This document shows positions 33,742 to 41,089 of a stretch of 64,000 nucleotides of DNA, in pieces. Within the stretch, counting starts at the first letter, position 1. Each line of letters starts with the position of its first letter. Below the pieces are notes generated by a model, which saw nothing but the letters and a program-made list of their open reading frames with translations, had not been told where the DNA came from and made no database searches. Position numbers and translations under genes: made by a program. This stretch comes from a virus: the IMG/VR virus record IMGVR_UViG_3300023184_000070, positions 1 to 64,000 of that record, one strand, 5' to 3'.

Positions 33742-34605
33742 ATGGAAACAACTACTTTACCGAATACCGCCGCTAATCCCTTAGCCAAGTACTTTAGACA
33801 ACCTGCAATTTACATTAAACTACCTGGGGCAGGCAAATTCTGGGCAGAAGGGTCACTGAATTTGCCAGTCAACGGTGAAATTCCCATTTATCCCATGACT
33901 ACTAGGGATGAAGTTACGCTGAGAACTCCAGATGCACTCATGAATGGTAGCGGTGTGGTCAGTGTAATCGAAAGCTGCTGCCCAAACATTGTTGATGCGT
34001 GGAAAACCCCCACAGTAGATGTAGATGCTATATTGATTGCTATTCGCATTGCCAGCTACGGACAGCAGATGGATGTCGAAACCACTTGCCCGCACTGCAA
34101 CGAAAAAAACAGTCATGCGCTGGATTTGATCAATTGTCTAGGCGGAATACAATGCCCCGATTATTCACACCCAATTGCAATTGACGAATTAAAAATAAAA
34201 CTTAAATCTCAAATCTATTTTGGGTCAAATCAGACTGATGCTATCAATTTTGAAGAACAAAAAATGATACAGGCCGTAAATGACTCTGCTATGGCAGAAC
34301 CAGACAAGATGCAGCTAGTGGCCAAGAGCATGCAGCGCATAATTGAAATTGGGCTCGAGTCTGCTGCTCATTGCACAGAATACATTGAAATTGAAGATGG
34401 TACTCGAGTACGTGATGTTGAGTACATCAAAGAGTTTTATAATAATGCCAAAGGCAGCATATTAAAAACAGTCAAGGATCACCTGACTAAGTTTAATCAA
34501 CAGGGTGCAGTCCCATCCCAACCAGTAGCTTGCTATGAGTGTAAGAAAGAATTCACAGTACCATTACAGTTTGATTACGCAAGTTTTTTCGCGCAAGGCT
34601 TTTGA
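33742..34605 (+). CDS. 26: Baseplate hub protein, T4 gp26 family (287 aa)
   Basis: Segments GAGKFWAEGSLNLPVNGEIPIYPMTTRDEVTLRTPDALMNG and SVIESCCPNIVDAWKTPTVDVDAILIAIRIASYG fit the T4_baseplate (gp26) family. Two cysteine pairs, CPHCNEKN (near residue 119) and CYECKKEF (near 268), look like a zinc-binding site. I chose ATG 33742, not an in-frame GTG at 33712: a perfect TATAAATA promoter at 33702-33709 would place the transcript start at or beyond the GTG, and GGAA precedes the ATG. In T4, gp26 is needed for baseplate hub assembly. Confidence 0.85.
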   Translation: METTTLPNTAANPLAKYFRQPAIYIKLPGAGKFWAEGSLNLPVNGEIPIYPMTTRDEVTLRTPDALMNGSGVVSVIESCCPNIVDAWKTPTVDVDAILIAIRIASYGQQMDVETTCPHCNEKNSHALDLINCLGGIQCPDYSHPIAIDELKIKLKSQIYFGSNQTDAINFEEQKMIQAVNDSAMAEPDKMQLVAKSMQRIIEIGLESAAHCTEYIEIEDGTRVRDVEYIKEFYNNAKGSILKTVKDHLTKFNQQGAVPSQPVACYECKKEFTVPLQFDYASFFAQGF

Positions 34606-34820
34606 CATTAACCAATGATGAAATCGTAGCCTTGCTAGATGGCTACGATAAAGAGTCAAAAGCCCTAAAAAAAGAAGCACTTACACTAGCATGGTACATG
34701 CGCGGAGGATTAAGTTACGAGGAAGCCATGTATCTCAGTCAGAACGAACGAGAAACCATTGGTAGAATTATCGAAAGCAACATGGAAGTTGTTAAGAAAA
34801 CAGGTATGCCATTCTTCTAA
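34602..34820 (+). CDS. Small protein in gp51 position (72 aa)
   Basis: Begins at a TTG overlapping the gp26 stop by four bases (TTGA), so it is probably translated by re-initiation. No in-frame ATG lies nearby. The protein (TNDEIVALLDGYDKESKALKKEALTLAWYMRGGLSYEEAMYLSQNERETIG...TGMPFF) is helical. AWYMRGG...LS..ER..I and the ending GMPFF are features I associate with a small conserved protein next to gp26 in marine T4-like phages, perhaps the counterpart of T4 gp51 (hub assembly). Similar small helical proteins are tail assembly chaperones in other phages. Assignment is positional. Confidence 0.68.
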   Translation: MTLTNDEIVALLDGYDKESKALKKEALTLAWYMRGGLSYEEAMYLSQNERETIGRIIESNMEVVKKTGMPFF

Positions 34821-34928
34821 TCGCATAACTTATCCAATTTAACCTGCAGAATAAACTACTATACAATCAAGAAACCCATCTACCTAAATAAATTTACCAC
34901 TAACAGTGGTTTATAAGGAGATTACAAG

Positions 34929-35162
34929 ATGGATATTCTTGCAAATGTAAAAAAATGGGCTAGCAATCTAGCAGACGCAGGCGTGAGCGTAATTGCTCTA
35001 GCCATTGTACTGGAAATTTTATTTAAAGGGACTGTAATCCCATTTTTCCCAGTAGGTTCAGTTATCACTAACGTGACCACAATCATCGGTGCTTTAGGTT
35101 CCCAAGGACTAGTAGGACTAGTTGCTATTTGGGTATTATACGGTATCTGGAAAAACAAGTAA
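34929..35162 (+). CDS. Small membrane protein with two predicted membrane helices (77 aa)
   Basis: MDILANVKKWASNLADAGV is an amphipathic start. It is followed by a membrane helix (VSVIALAIVLEILF), a short turn with two Pro residues (VIPFFPVGS), and a second helix (GLVGLVAIWVLYGIW), ending in a basic KNK tail. The ribosome-binding sequence AAGGAG is perfect, and a hairpin (ACCACT-AAC-AGTGGT, 34896-34910) lies just before it. Size and topology would suit a holin or a virion membrane-contact protein. No lysis gene is adjacent, so I do not name it. Last gene of the short plus-strand block. Confidence 0.72.
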   Translation: MDILANVKKWASNLADAGVSVIALAIVLEILFKGTVIPFFPVGSVITNVTTIIGALGSQGLVGLVAIWVLYGIWKNK

Positions 35163-35624
35163 ACTTGTATCTAGCAAAAGAAAGACAACATGCTCATTTG
35201 TGTGTTTCTTTCTTTATCTCTATATAAGACTTCTTACAGAAGTCTGTTGTTTCGCTATCGCTCACAACATTATTCTCTATCTTTAATGGATTAGTATCAT
35301 CCAGATTAACTGGTCATAATTCACCGTATGCACGGTGAATTGAAAAGGCATCATCCGAGTAGCCCAGTCATCTATTCTAATGAGATTGCCTTGCGGCGCG
35401 GAGGCGGTTGACCGGTACCCCCTACTCAAGCTTCACATATCAACGGAACCCTAGTGATCCGGAATAGACCCAAATCCTATAGGCTGAGGTTGCATCTTTT
35501 TCGCATAGCCTCAATCATTTATTACCTTAAGTTAGTAATTTTCTTTGGCATCCAAGATCCGGACCGGGTATCTCACCGTTCCTCAATGGAGCGTGGCCTA
35601 ACCACGCACAGCGCCTATGATGTA
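35163..35624. ncRNA. Candidate structured non-coding RNA region, unknown family
   Basis: This 462-base stretch lies between convergent genes and is the only gap over 300 bases in the window. It is dense in perfect inverted repeats: AGACTTC/GAAGTCT (35227-35245), TGTTGT/ACAACA (35245-35269), TGGAT/ATCCA (35287-35303), CCAG/CTGG (35301-35313), a 10-bp stem AATTCACCGT/ACGGTGAATT with a 4-base loop (35318-35341), TGAGG..TGC/GCA..CCTCA (35485-35513), and GCGTGG/CCACGC (35591-35607). The centre is GC-richer than its neighbours. No good coding frame is seen, and I found no group I intron core, hammerhead core or tRNA. Strand unknown: read-through from 35162 would make it plus. Confidence 0.5.
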
Positions 35625-36083
35625 TTAACTTGTTGGACTTTGTGTCTTTGGGAGATTGATTTTGTTTATAATGTGTGAGCCATGTACCCTGCAACTTATC
35701 TGTCCATTATAATAATCTTGTGACTCTAAGACCTTGCGGTCAAATTGTTCACGTGCTTCAATGTAGGAGCACAGGGCTTTTGATGAGCAGTAGCACAAGA
35801 TCTCTCTCTGGAACTTGTCTGCCCCCAGCAATTCTACATCCCGCCGCAACTCATCGTTGCTGCCGTAGTATTCTTGCCAGTCACTGTCGATCTTGCTGCG
35901 TATCTTCTTTTTCTTCTTGATCCCGTTCTTTTGCTTGACCACACGATATGTGGTCTTGGCAAATTTGGCTAGCTTTTTGCCCACGTACTTTCTGTCTGTG
36001 GCGGTATTTGTGATAAGATACACAAAACCTACACAGTCTTCGGGTAATTGTTCAACGGGCATATTCTGATAGAACCAAGTCAT
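35625..36083 (-). CDS. GIY-YIG nuclease-like protein, possible homing endonuclease (152 aa)
   Basis: The N-terminal motif GFVYLITNTATDRKYVGKK is the GIY-YIG signature (VYLI...YVGKK). A Lys-rich insertion follows (KQKNGIKKKKKIRSKID), then SDWQEYYGSNDELRRDVELLGADKFQREIL and the conserved IEAREQF (catalytic Glu candidate). Proteins of this type appear in T4-like phages as Seg-like or free-standing homing endonucleases. It sits alone next to the recombination genes and the structured region. No ribosome-binding sequence precedes the ATG. Instead a 7-bp hairpin (36089-36107) ends six bases before it. Activity and target are not determinable here. Confidence 0.82.
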   Translation of the reverse strand: MTWFYQNMPVEQLPEDCVGFVYLITNTATDRKYVGKKLAKFAKTTYRVVKQKNGIKKKKKIRSKIDSDWQEYYGSNDELRRDVELLGADKFQREILCYCSSKALCSYIEAREQFDRKVLESQDYYNGQISCRVHGSHIINKINLPKTQSPTS

Positions 36084-36088
36084 ATTTG

Positions 36089-36107
36089 ATACAGCAAGAG
36101 GCTGTAT
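36089..36107 (-). promoter_or_regulatory. Hairpin directly before the GIY-YIG start codon
   Basis: ATACAGC/GCTGTAT with a 5-base loop ends six bases before the ATG at 36083, and no ribosome-binding sequence is visible. It could restrict translation, as start-site hairpins do for T4 homing endonucleases. Confidence 0.4.
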
Positions 36108-36142
36108 TATAGTTATGACTCATGCAGTCTGACCTGCTAAAT

Positions 36143-37912
36143 TTATACAGTTTCAACATCGGTATTGTAGGTGGTAAACCCATTTTCTTTGACCACAGTC
36201 AAGATGTTGTTGACCCGCCCGGCTAGTTCATCTTTGTGACTGACCAGCCAAATGCTCTTGTGAGCTTCTCTGCTCATGCGTTTTAGGATAGCCAGTGCGC
36301 TTTCCACACCCGATGCATCCATACCCGAGTCTACTAGTTCATCAATGAACAAAAGATTGACAGGTTGATACAAACTTTCCCAAACATCACGGAACGCCCA
36401 CGACAGACTCAGTATCAGTCTATTGCGCTCGCCCCGGCTGAGGTTGTCAAAGTCTAACTCTCTGCCCAATTCAGTTATGCTCACTGTGAGATCGTTGTTG
36501 AACTTGACCACATGTGGCAAGCCAATACGGTCCAAGTACTGCCCTAGTCTTGCGTTCAAATAACTTAAATTTTGATCAATAATGCGTTTGCGTATAAAAC
36601 TGTCTTTGTTGGTCAACAGTTTCAATAAAAATTCTTGATGATCCCGGACATTGCCTAACTCGTTGATAGTGTCGTAAGTAACAGTCTCTAAGGCCTGTGT
36701 GCTCATTTCTTCTATCTGTTCTGCATATGGATCTGCTTCTGCGTGTTTGCTGGCAATTTGGCTTAATATATTAGCCATGCTGCTGCGATGTTCAAATGCA
36801 TCGCTCTCGCGATCGTAGTAGACTCGAGGCTGCGCACCTGCCGCGCCTATTTCTGCTAGCGCACCAGTCAGTTCAATCCATTGACCGTTGGTGGCCAATA
36901 CCTGTAGTGCAGCTTCTTGTAATTCTTTTTGTTTCTTGGTCATGGCAGTCGCATGATCACCATCGTGCAGATCCTGCCCACATGCATGACATCGGTGATC
37001 CTCTAGTGCTGCAATCTCACGTTGCAGTCGTTCAACTACTTTGTTTTCGCGATCCTCGTCCAGCTCGGCACGTTTAACGGCCTTGGTTAGGTCAGAGATA
37101 TCTTTCACCTGCTGATTGTATTCTGTTAGCGCCTTGTGTGCTGCCAGCTCAGCTTCGATATCTATTAGACTCAACTCGTCGTAGCCCTTTTGCAAGTATG
37201 CTAAATCGCTGTCGTGCTTCTTCTGCCACAACACCTGTCTACGCTTAAAACTTTCAATCTGTTCTTGTATGCGATGGTTGGCATCTGTCACTGCTTTGAT
37301 GCGGAACTCTTCTTGCTGTATAGCATCTTTAGTGGCTTTGTTTAGTTCTTTAAGACGCTCTGCTTTTTCGCTTAGTACTGTAATGCCCAGCAATTGTTCA
37401 ATAATAGTGCGCTGATCGTTGGCTTTCAGGCTGAGAAACGGCTCGGTATAGGTGTTTAATGCTACGATATGGCGGAACATATCCCAGCTCATGCCCAGCA
37501 TGCGTTCTATGTCTGCTTGAGTTTCTCTGCTGTCGCCCTGACTCTCGTCGGTGATCTCACGCTCAACATTGCCTACATAAAAGGCCATGGTGTTGGGCTT
37601 GCGACCACGCTCAATACGATAGTCAGTGCCGTCCTTCTCAAACTCAACAGTGACAATCATGCCCTTGCCGTTGGTTTTGTTGATCAGGTTGTCTTTGCGT
37701 ATGTTGGTCAGTGCAGCACCATACAGGGCATAGCTGAGTGCATTGATGATAGTGGTCTTGCCGGTACCGTTCCTACTGCCAGAATCATCCCCGCCTAGAT
37801 CAATGTTTTCACCCAGGACCAGTGTGAGATCCTTGCGGTCAAAGTCCACAGCCTGCGTGACATTGCCCACGCTCATGAAATTCTTAACAGTCAAATTCTT
37901 GATACGGATCAT
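36143..37912 (-). CDS. 46: Recombination endonuclease large subunit, T4 gp46 (Rad50/SbcC family)
   Basis: A 589-residue SMC-type ATPase. Walker A is GSRNGTGKTT (residues about 45-54), a zinc-hook CHACGQ lies near residue 309 between two coiled-coil arms, the ABC signature is LSRGERN near 489, and Walker B is LLFIDELVD near 520, followed by a switch His (LVSHKDE). With gp47 it resects DNA ends for recombination-dependent replication and degrades host DNA. Its start overlaps the gp47 stop by four bases (ATGA), so expression is coupled. Length is close to T4 gp46 (560). Confidence 0.95.
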   Translation of the reverse strand: MIRIKNLTVKNFMSVGNVTQAVDFDRKDLTLVLGENIDLGGDDSGSRNGTGKTTIINALSYALYGAALTNIRKDNLINKTNGKGMIVTVEFEKDGTDYRIERGRKPNTMAFYVGNVEREITDESQGDSRETQADIERMLGMSWDMFRHIVALNTYTEPFLSLKANDQRTIIEQLLGITVLSEKAERLKELNKATKDAIQQEEFRIKAVTDANHRIQEQIESFKRRQVLWQKKHDSDLAYLQKGYDELSLIDIEAELAAHKALTEYNQQVKDISDLTKAVKRAELDEDRENKVVERLQREIAALEDHRCHACGQDLHDGDHATAMTKKQKELQEAALQVLATNGQWIELTGALAEIGAAGAQPRVYYDRESDAFEHRSSMANILSQIASKHAEADPYAEQIEEMSTQALETVTYDTINELGNVRDHQEFLLKLLTNKDSFIRKRIIDQNLSYLNARLGQYLDRIGLPHVVKFNNDLTVSITELGRELDFDNLSRGERNRLILSLSWAFRDVWESLYQPVNLLFIDELVDSGMDASGVESALAILKRMSREAHKSIWLVSHKDELAGRVNNILTVVKENGFTTYNTDVETV

Positions 37913-38925
37913 AGATTTCTATAGATGTCTAGCAGCAGATTTGAATTAAACTTGTCGCTGGTGATGTTGGTTATCTGGCTGGTAACAATCTGGTCAACAC
38001 TTTCAAACTGTATGTTACCCAGCATAATGTTCTCGCCAAGATCAATTTCCTTTTGCGGAATCAAACTGATCTCTCGTAGACGATATGTGTCAATAAAAGT
38101 TTCTTTGATAAATGTAGCTTCTTCGTAGCTGATATCAATGTCGATATTGATTCTGCAATGCATACCTGGCAGCAGCATGGCTTCGGTGTGATTTAGCACG
38201 TCACTCAGCTTGAACACACGATACCGGGGTTGATCGGGCCAAGCATGATACACAGGGTCTTTACCCCATTCTAAAATTGTAAGTCCACGATCGTCGTCAC
38301 CAGCATCGGCATAGTTGTGCGGAAAGCAGTTGCCAATGTAGGTGATGTTCTTCTGTGTCTGTCGCTTGTGGAAGTGACCAGTAAACACATGATCAAAGTT
38401 GTTGAAGTGTTCTCTGCGCACCTCACCATGATCTGGCATGGCAACCATGGCGTTCATCAAGTATCCAGGCAGTTCAAAGTGCCCAAACATGTATTTGGCT
38501 GATAGCTTGGGGATTCGCTTGTGATCGTCCCCAACAAGCCAAGGAGCGATAACCACATCCCCACTAGCAAACCAATCGTTAACAATTTGAATGTTCGGGA
38601 GGTGACGAGCCCAGTCAACCGATTGGATATCACGTTTATCGCGATAATACAGATCATGGTTGCCGGGAATAAAATAAACACGATCAAAGTTATCATTTAA
38701 ATGCTCTAGTGCCCTAAGACTATAGTTCAAGGTTACGATGTTGATGCTGGCTCTGTTGTTGTGCCAATCACCAAGAAACATGGCTGTTTCGCAACCTTCC
38801 GACTTGGCCTTGGCAGTGGCCCATTTGACAAAATTCAAACAGTCGTCGTTGTGTACTTGACTGTTGGACTTTAGACCAAAGTGTATATCTGTAAAAATTG
38901 CGGCTTTTTTAAATAGATTAGTCAT
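37909..38925 (-). CDS. 47: Recombination endonuclease small subunit, T4 gp47 (Mre11/SbcD family)
   Basis: A 338-residue metallophosphoesterase. The Mre11 motifs are in order: TDIHFG (D13, H15), LGDWHNNR (D53, H55), PGNHD (residues 88-91) and TGHFHKR near 187. It is the nuclease partner of gp46, acting on double-strand ends during recombination and replication. T4 gp47 has 339 residues, essentially the same length. Upstream, 45 bases separate it from the gp55 stop, so gp55, gp47, gp46 and perhaps the GIY-YIG gene form one minus-strand unit. Confidence 0.95.
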   Translation of the reverse strand: MTNLFKKAAIFTDIHFGLKSNSQVHNDDCLNFVKWATAKAKSEGCETAMFLGDWHNNRASINIVTLNYSLRALEHLNDNFDRVYFIPGNHDLYYRDKRDIQSVDWARHLPNIQIVNDWFASGDVVIAPWLVGDDHKRIPKLSAKYMFGHFELPGYLMNAMVAMPDHGEVRREHFNNFDHVFTGHFHKRQTQKNITYIGNCFPHNYADAGDDDRGLTILEWGKDPVYHAWPDQPRYRVFKLSDVLNHTEAMLLPGMHCRINIDIDISYEEATFIKETFIDTYRLREISLIPQKEIDLGENIMLGNIQFESVDQIVTSQITNITSDKFNSNLLLDIYRNL

Positions 38926-38970
38926 TGATACAAGTATAGCAGAAAACAGTGGCTAGAAGCGACGGACAAT

Positions 38971-39849
38971 TTACTCGTCTCCGCCCCCACCCCCACCACC
39001 CCGTCCCCAATCTGCTTGTCTTGAGTAGCTGGGGTTCATATTGTTCATTTCTAGGATGTCATCACGAAGATTCTGATTACGTTTTTCAATATTAAGCACA
39101 CGAGTAAAACTATTAGTAATGGCGGCGGTATAGTACGCAAAAGGATTCTGACTTTTGCTTTCATCGAATTGTAGTCCAATCTGGCTCAGTTGTAGCAGGG
39201 CTTGGCTGCGCATTTCATCGTTATAAGTGTAACCACGCCAGTTGCTGCGAGTAGCATAGCGCTCACACAGTTTCATAAACATCAGGGCTAACTTTTTAGT
39301 CATTGCGCCGTGATCCCTGTTAAACTCTCCAGATATTAAATCACCACGCCAATGACTTTTACCTACACAAAATGGTTGAATAGCGTCATTGACTTTATAG
39401 TGTTGAAACGGGGGAAAGTTGCATTTGGTGTATTTGGTAGTGGCCAATACATCTTCGTCGTATTCGGTACGTACAATATCTTCCTCCTCATCCTCTAAAT
39501 CAAGTTTAGCTCTGGCTTTGGCACTTTTAACTTCATCTACTGGGATATGTTCCCAAGTCATAACTCGAAAAACCACATCAGTATCTTTGATACTAGCAAC
39601 GTCAATGCTAAAATCATCGAGTCTGCGTTTTTCTCCAGATGCAGCCACCGCTGCTTCGTGTGCTAGTTTGGCTAAACGTTCGGATCTTGTCTCACGTGCT
39701 TCTAAAATACTTTTAGGAGTAATCTCAGTGACGTCATGCAAGATCATGTCGTAATCAGCATCTGTGGTTTCTAAAAACACACAGTATGTGGTTTTGCTCT
39801 TATGAATCTCTTTCAAGATGTCTTTGTTGTTGAGATAATTATGTTTGAT
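38971..39849 (-). CDS. 55: Late-transcription sigma factor, T4 gp55 family, apparent AUC start
   Basis: The protein directs host RNA polymerase to TATAAATA late promoters. The region LQLSQIGLQFDESKSQNPFAYYTAAITNSFTRVLNIEKRNQ matches the T4 gp55 core (N-F-DE-K--NP-AYIT-A--N-FV--I-KE-). The first usual start codon is a TTG at 39816. However, in-frame sequence upstream encodes KHNYLNNKDI, matching NYVNNKEL at the start of T4 gp55. An AAGGAG at 39857-39862 is spaced seven bases from an ATC codon (39849-39847), so I set the start there (292 aa). No in-frame ATG, GTG or TTG lies upstream before a stop. The C-terminus ends in seven glycines plus DE, with no recognisable clamp-binding tail. Confidence 0.85.
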   Translation of the reverse strand: MKHNYLNNKDILKEIHKSKTTYCVFLETTDADYDMILHDVTEITPKSILEARETRSERLAKLAHEAAVAASGEKRRLDDFSIDVASIKDTDVVFRVMTWEHIPVDEVKSAKARAKLDLEDEEEDIVRTEYDEDVLATTKYTKCNFPPFQHYKVNDAIQPFCVGKSHWRGDLISGEFNRDHGAMTKKLALMFMKLCERYATRSNWRGYTYNDEMRSQALLQLSQIGLQFDESKSQNPFAYYTAAITNSFTRVLNIEKRNQNLRDDILEMNNMNPSYSRQADWGRGGGGGGGDE

Positions 39850-39886
39850 GGTAGTTCTCCTTATAATATATGTACATTTTACATTG

Positions 39887-39894
39887 AATAAATA
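39887..39894 (+). promoter_or_regulatory. Late-promoter-like AATAAATA
   Basis: Seven of eight bases match TATAAATA. It lies 20 bases before the first baseplate gene of the plus-strand block, in the gap between the divergent gp55 and tube-cap genes. Confidence 0.6.
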
Positions 39895-39913
39895 TTAAAC
39901 ACAAGAGGTTTTT

Positions 39914-40789
39914 ATGTCATTTTTAGATACTATTGGTAGCGCAGTTTCAGGTATTGCAAGTAGCAAATTTGGTGCTAGTGTTGGCAACATTTTAGACCCC
40001 AGTAATGCTCGACTGTCATTGACCAATTTACTCAAAGGTGGTACACAGAAAAAACCTAAAGTTGCTGAAACTCGTGTCAATGTCTTTGCTCCCGGATTGC
40101 CAAATGATGATTGGCGTATTAAAGTTACAGTTGGACAGAATTCTGGCATATTTTATCAAAACAGCGATGCTGGTATTTTAACTCCATTGCAAAGCACCAA
40201 AGGTGTTGTATTTCCCTATACTCCGAGTATAACTACTAGTTTTAGTGCCGGATATACCGCACAAAAACTAACCCACAGTAATTATCCTGCGTACTATTAT
40301 GACAGCAGCGACACTGCCGCTATATCAATTACTGGCGACTTTACTGTACAAAATGTAACCGAAGGTCAATATCTGTTAGCATGTATTTATTTTTTCAGGG
40401 CTGCTACAAAAATGTTTTATGGATCTGGCAGTCACACCGGAAATCCGCCTCCTATATTATTTCTAGATGGGTATGGTAAACAGTATTTCCCGCATGTGCC
40501 TTGTGTGCTAACTTCCTTTACACATACCATGCCAGCTGACGTTGATTATATTCAAATTCCCGGATCCGAGCCGTTAACTGGTAAACCAAAGAGCGCACTG
40601 CAAGATCCACAACAAAGTTCCCAAGAAAATTTAATTAACACTGCTAGGACAGTTTCACAATTGACTCGAGTTCCAACAAATAGCCAAATTCAAATAACAT
40701 TACAACCGGTATACAGTCGCAGAAGCATTGCTGATTTTGACCTTGAACAATTTGCTCAGGGTCGGTTATTAGATCGAGGATTCCTATAA
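39914..40789 (+). CDS. Baseplate tail-tube junction protein, gp48/gp54-like position (291 aa)
   Basis: First gene of the plus-strand baseplate block, preceded by AAGAGG and an AATAAATA late-promoter-like site (39887-39894). The sequence WRIKVTVGQNSGIFYQ...GVVFPYTPSITTSFSAGYTAQKLTHSNYPAYYYDSSD...ISITGDFTVQN is a tube-like beta fold, as in the tube cap and initiator proteins that start tail-tube growth on the baseplate. In T4 these are gp48 and gp54; I cannot tell which one this corresponds to. It overlaps the next start by one base (TAATG). Function inferred from fold-like pattern and neighbours. Confidence 0.72.
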   Translation: MSFLDTIGSAVSGIASSKFGASVGNILDPSNARLSLTNLLKGGTQKKPKVAETRVNVFAPGLPNDDWRIKVTVGQNSGIFYQNSDAGILTPLQSTKGVVFPYTPSITTSFSAGYTAQKLTHSNYPAYYYDSSDTAAISITGDFTVQNVTEGQYLLACIYFFRAATKMFYGSGSHTGNPPPILFLDGYGKQYFPHVPCVLTSFTHTMPADVDYIQIPGSEPLTGKPKSALQDPQQSSQENLINTARTVSQLTRVPTNSQIQITLQPVYSRRSIADFDLEQFAQGRLLDRGFL

Positions 40790-41088
40790 TGGCGGTATAT
40801 TCAAAAACAAGCCCGTATCACGAAACCCAACAATTTGGTCCTTTCTTAGATACTTTAACCTATCGTAGTATTCCTAAAAACATCAACGATACCAGTTATA
40901 CCATAGATGAAATTTATAATTTAAAACCACAACTGTTGGCGTTTGACTTATACGGTGATCCTGCACTGTGGTGGGTATTTGCCAGCAGAAATCCAAACGT
41001 ATTAATAGATCCACTTTTTAGTTTTGTATCGGGCACAACAATTTTTATTCCTTCTAAAGACACACTAATATCAACCTTAGGCCTGTAA
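40789..41088 (+). CDS. 53: Baseplate wedge protein, T4 gp53 family (99 aa)
   Basis: The core DEIYNLKPQLLAFDLYGDPALWWVFASRNPNVLIDPLFSFVSGTTIFIP matches the gp53 family pattern (RPD-LA--LYGD--LWW-----N---DP---F--G--I-IP), which contains a LysM-like fold. At 99 residues it is about half the length of T4 gp53 (196), lacking the N-terminal part. In T4, gp53 joins neighbouring wedges into the six-fold baseplate. Its ATG overlaps the upstream stop, and the next gene begins two bases after its own stop, so translation is tightly coupled. Confidence 0.85.
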   Translation: MAVYSKTSPYHETQQFGPFLDTLTYRSIPKNINDTSYTIDEIYNLKPQLLAFDLYGDPALWWVFASRNPNVLIDPLFSFVSGTTIFIPSKDTLISTLGL

Positions 41089-41089
41089 T

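Noticed and set aside
35163-35624. Group I intron, hammerhead ribozyme or tRNA in the hairpin-rich gap
   Set aside because: I could not find the conserved group I core segments, a CUGAUGA/GAAA hammerhead core or a tRNA cloverleaf, and neither flanking gene looks split.
35454-35678. 74-codon plus-strand frame in the non-coding gap
   Set aside because: It crosses several hairpins, overlaps the end of the GIY-YIG gene, has no ribosome-binding sequence and has no recognisable protein pattern.
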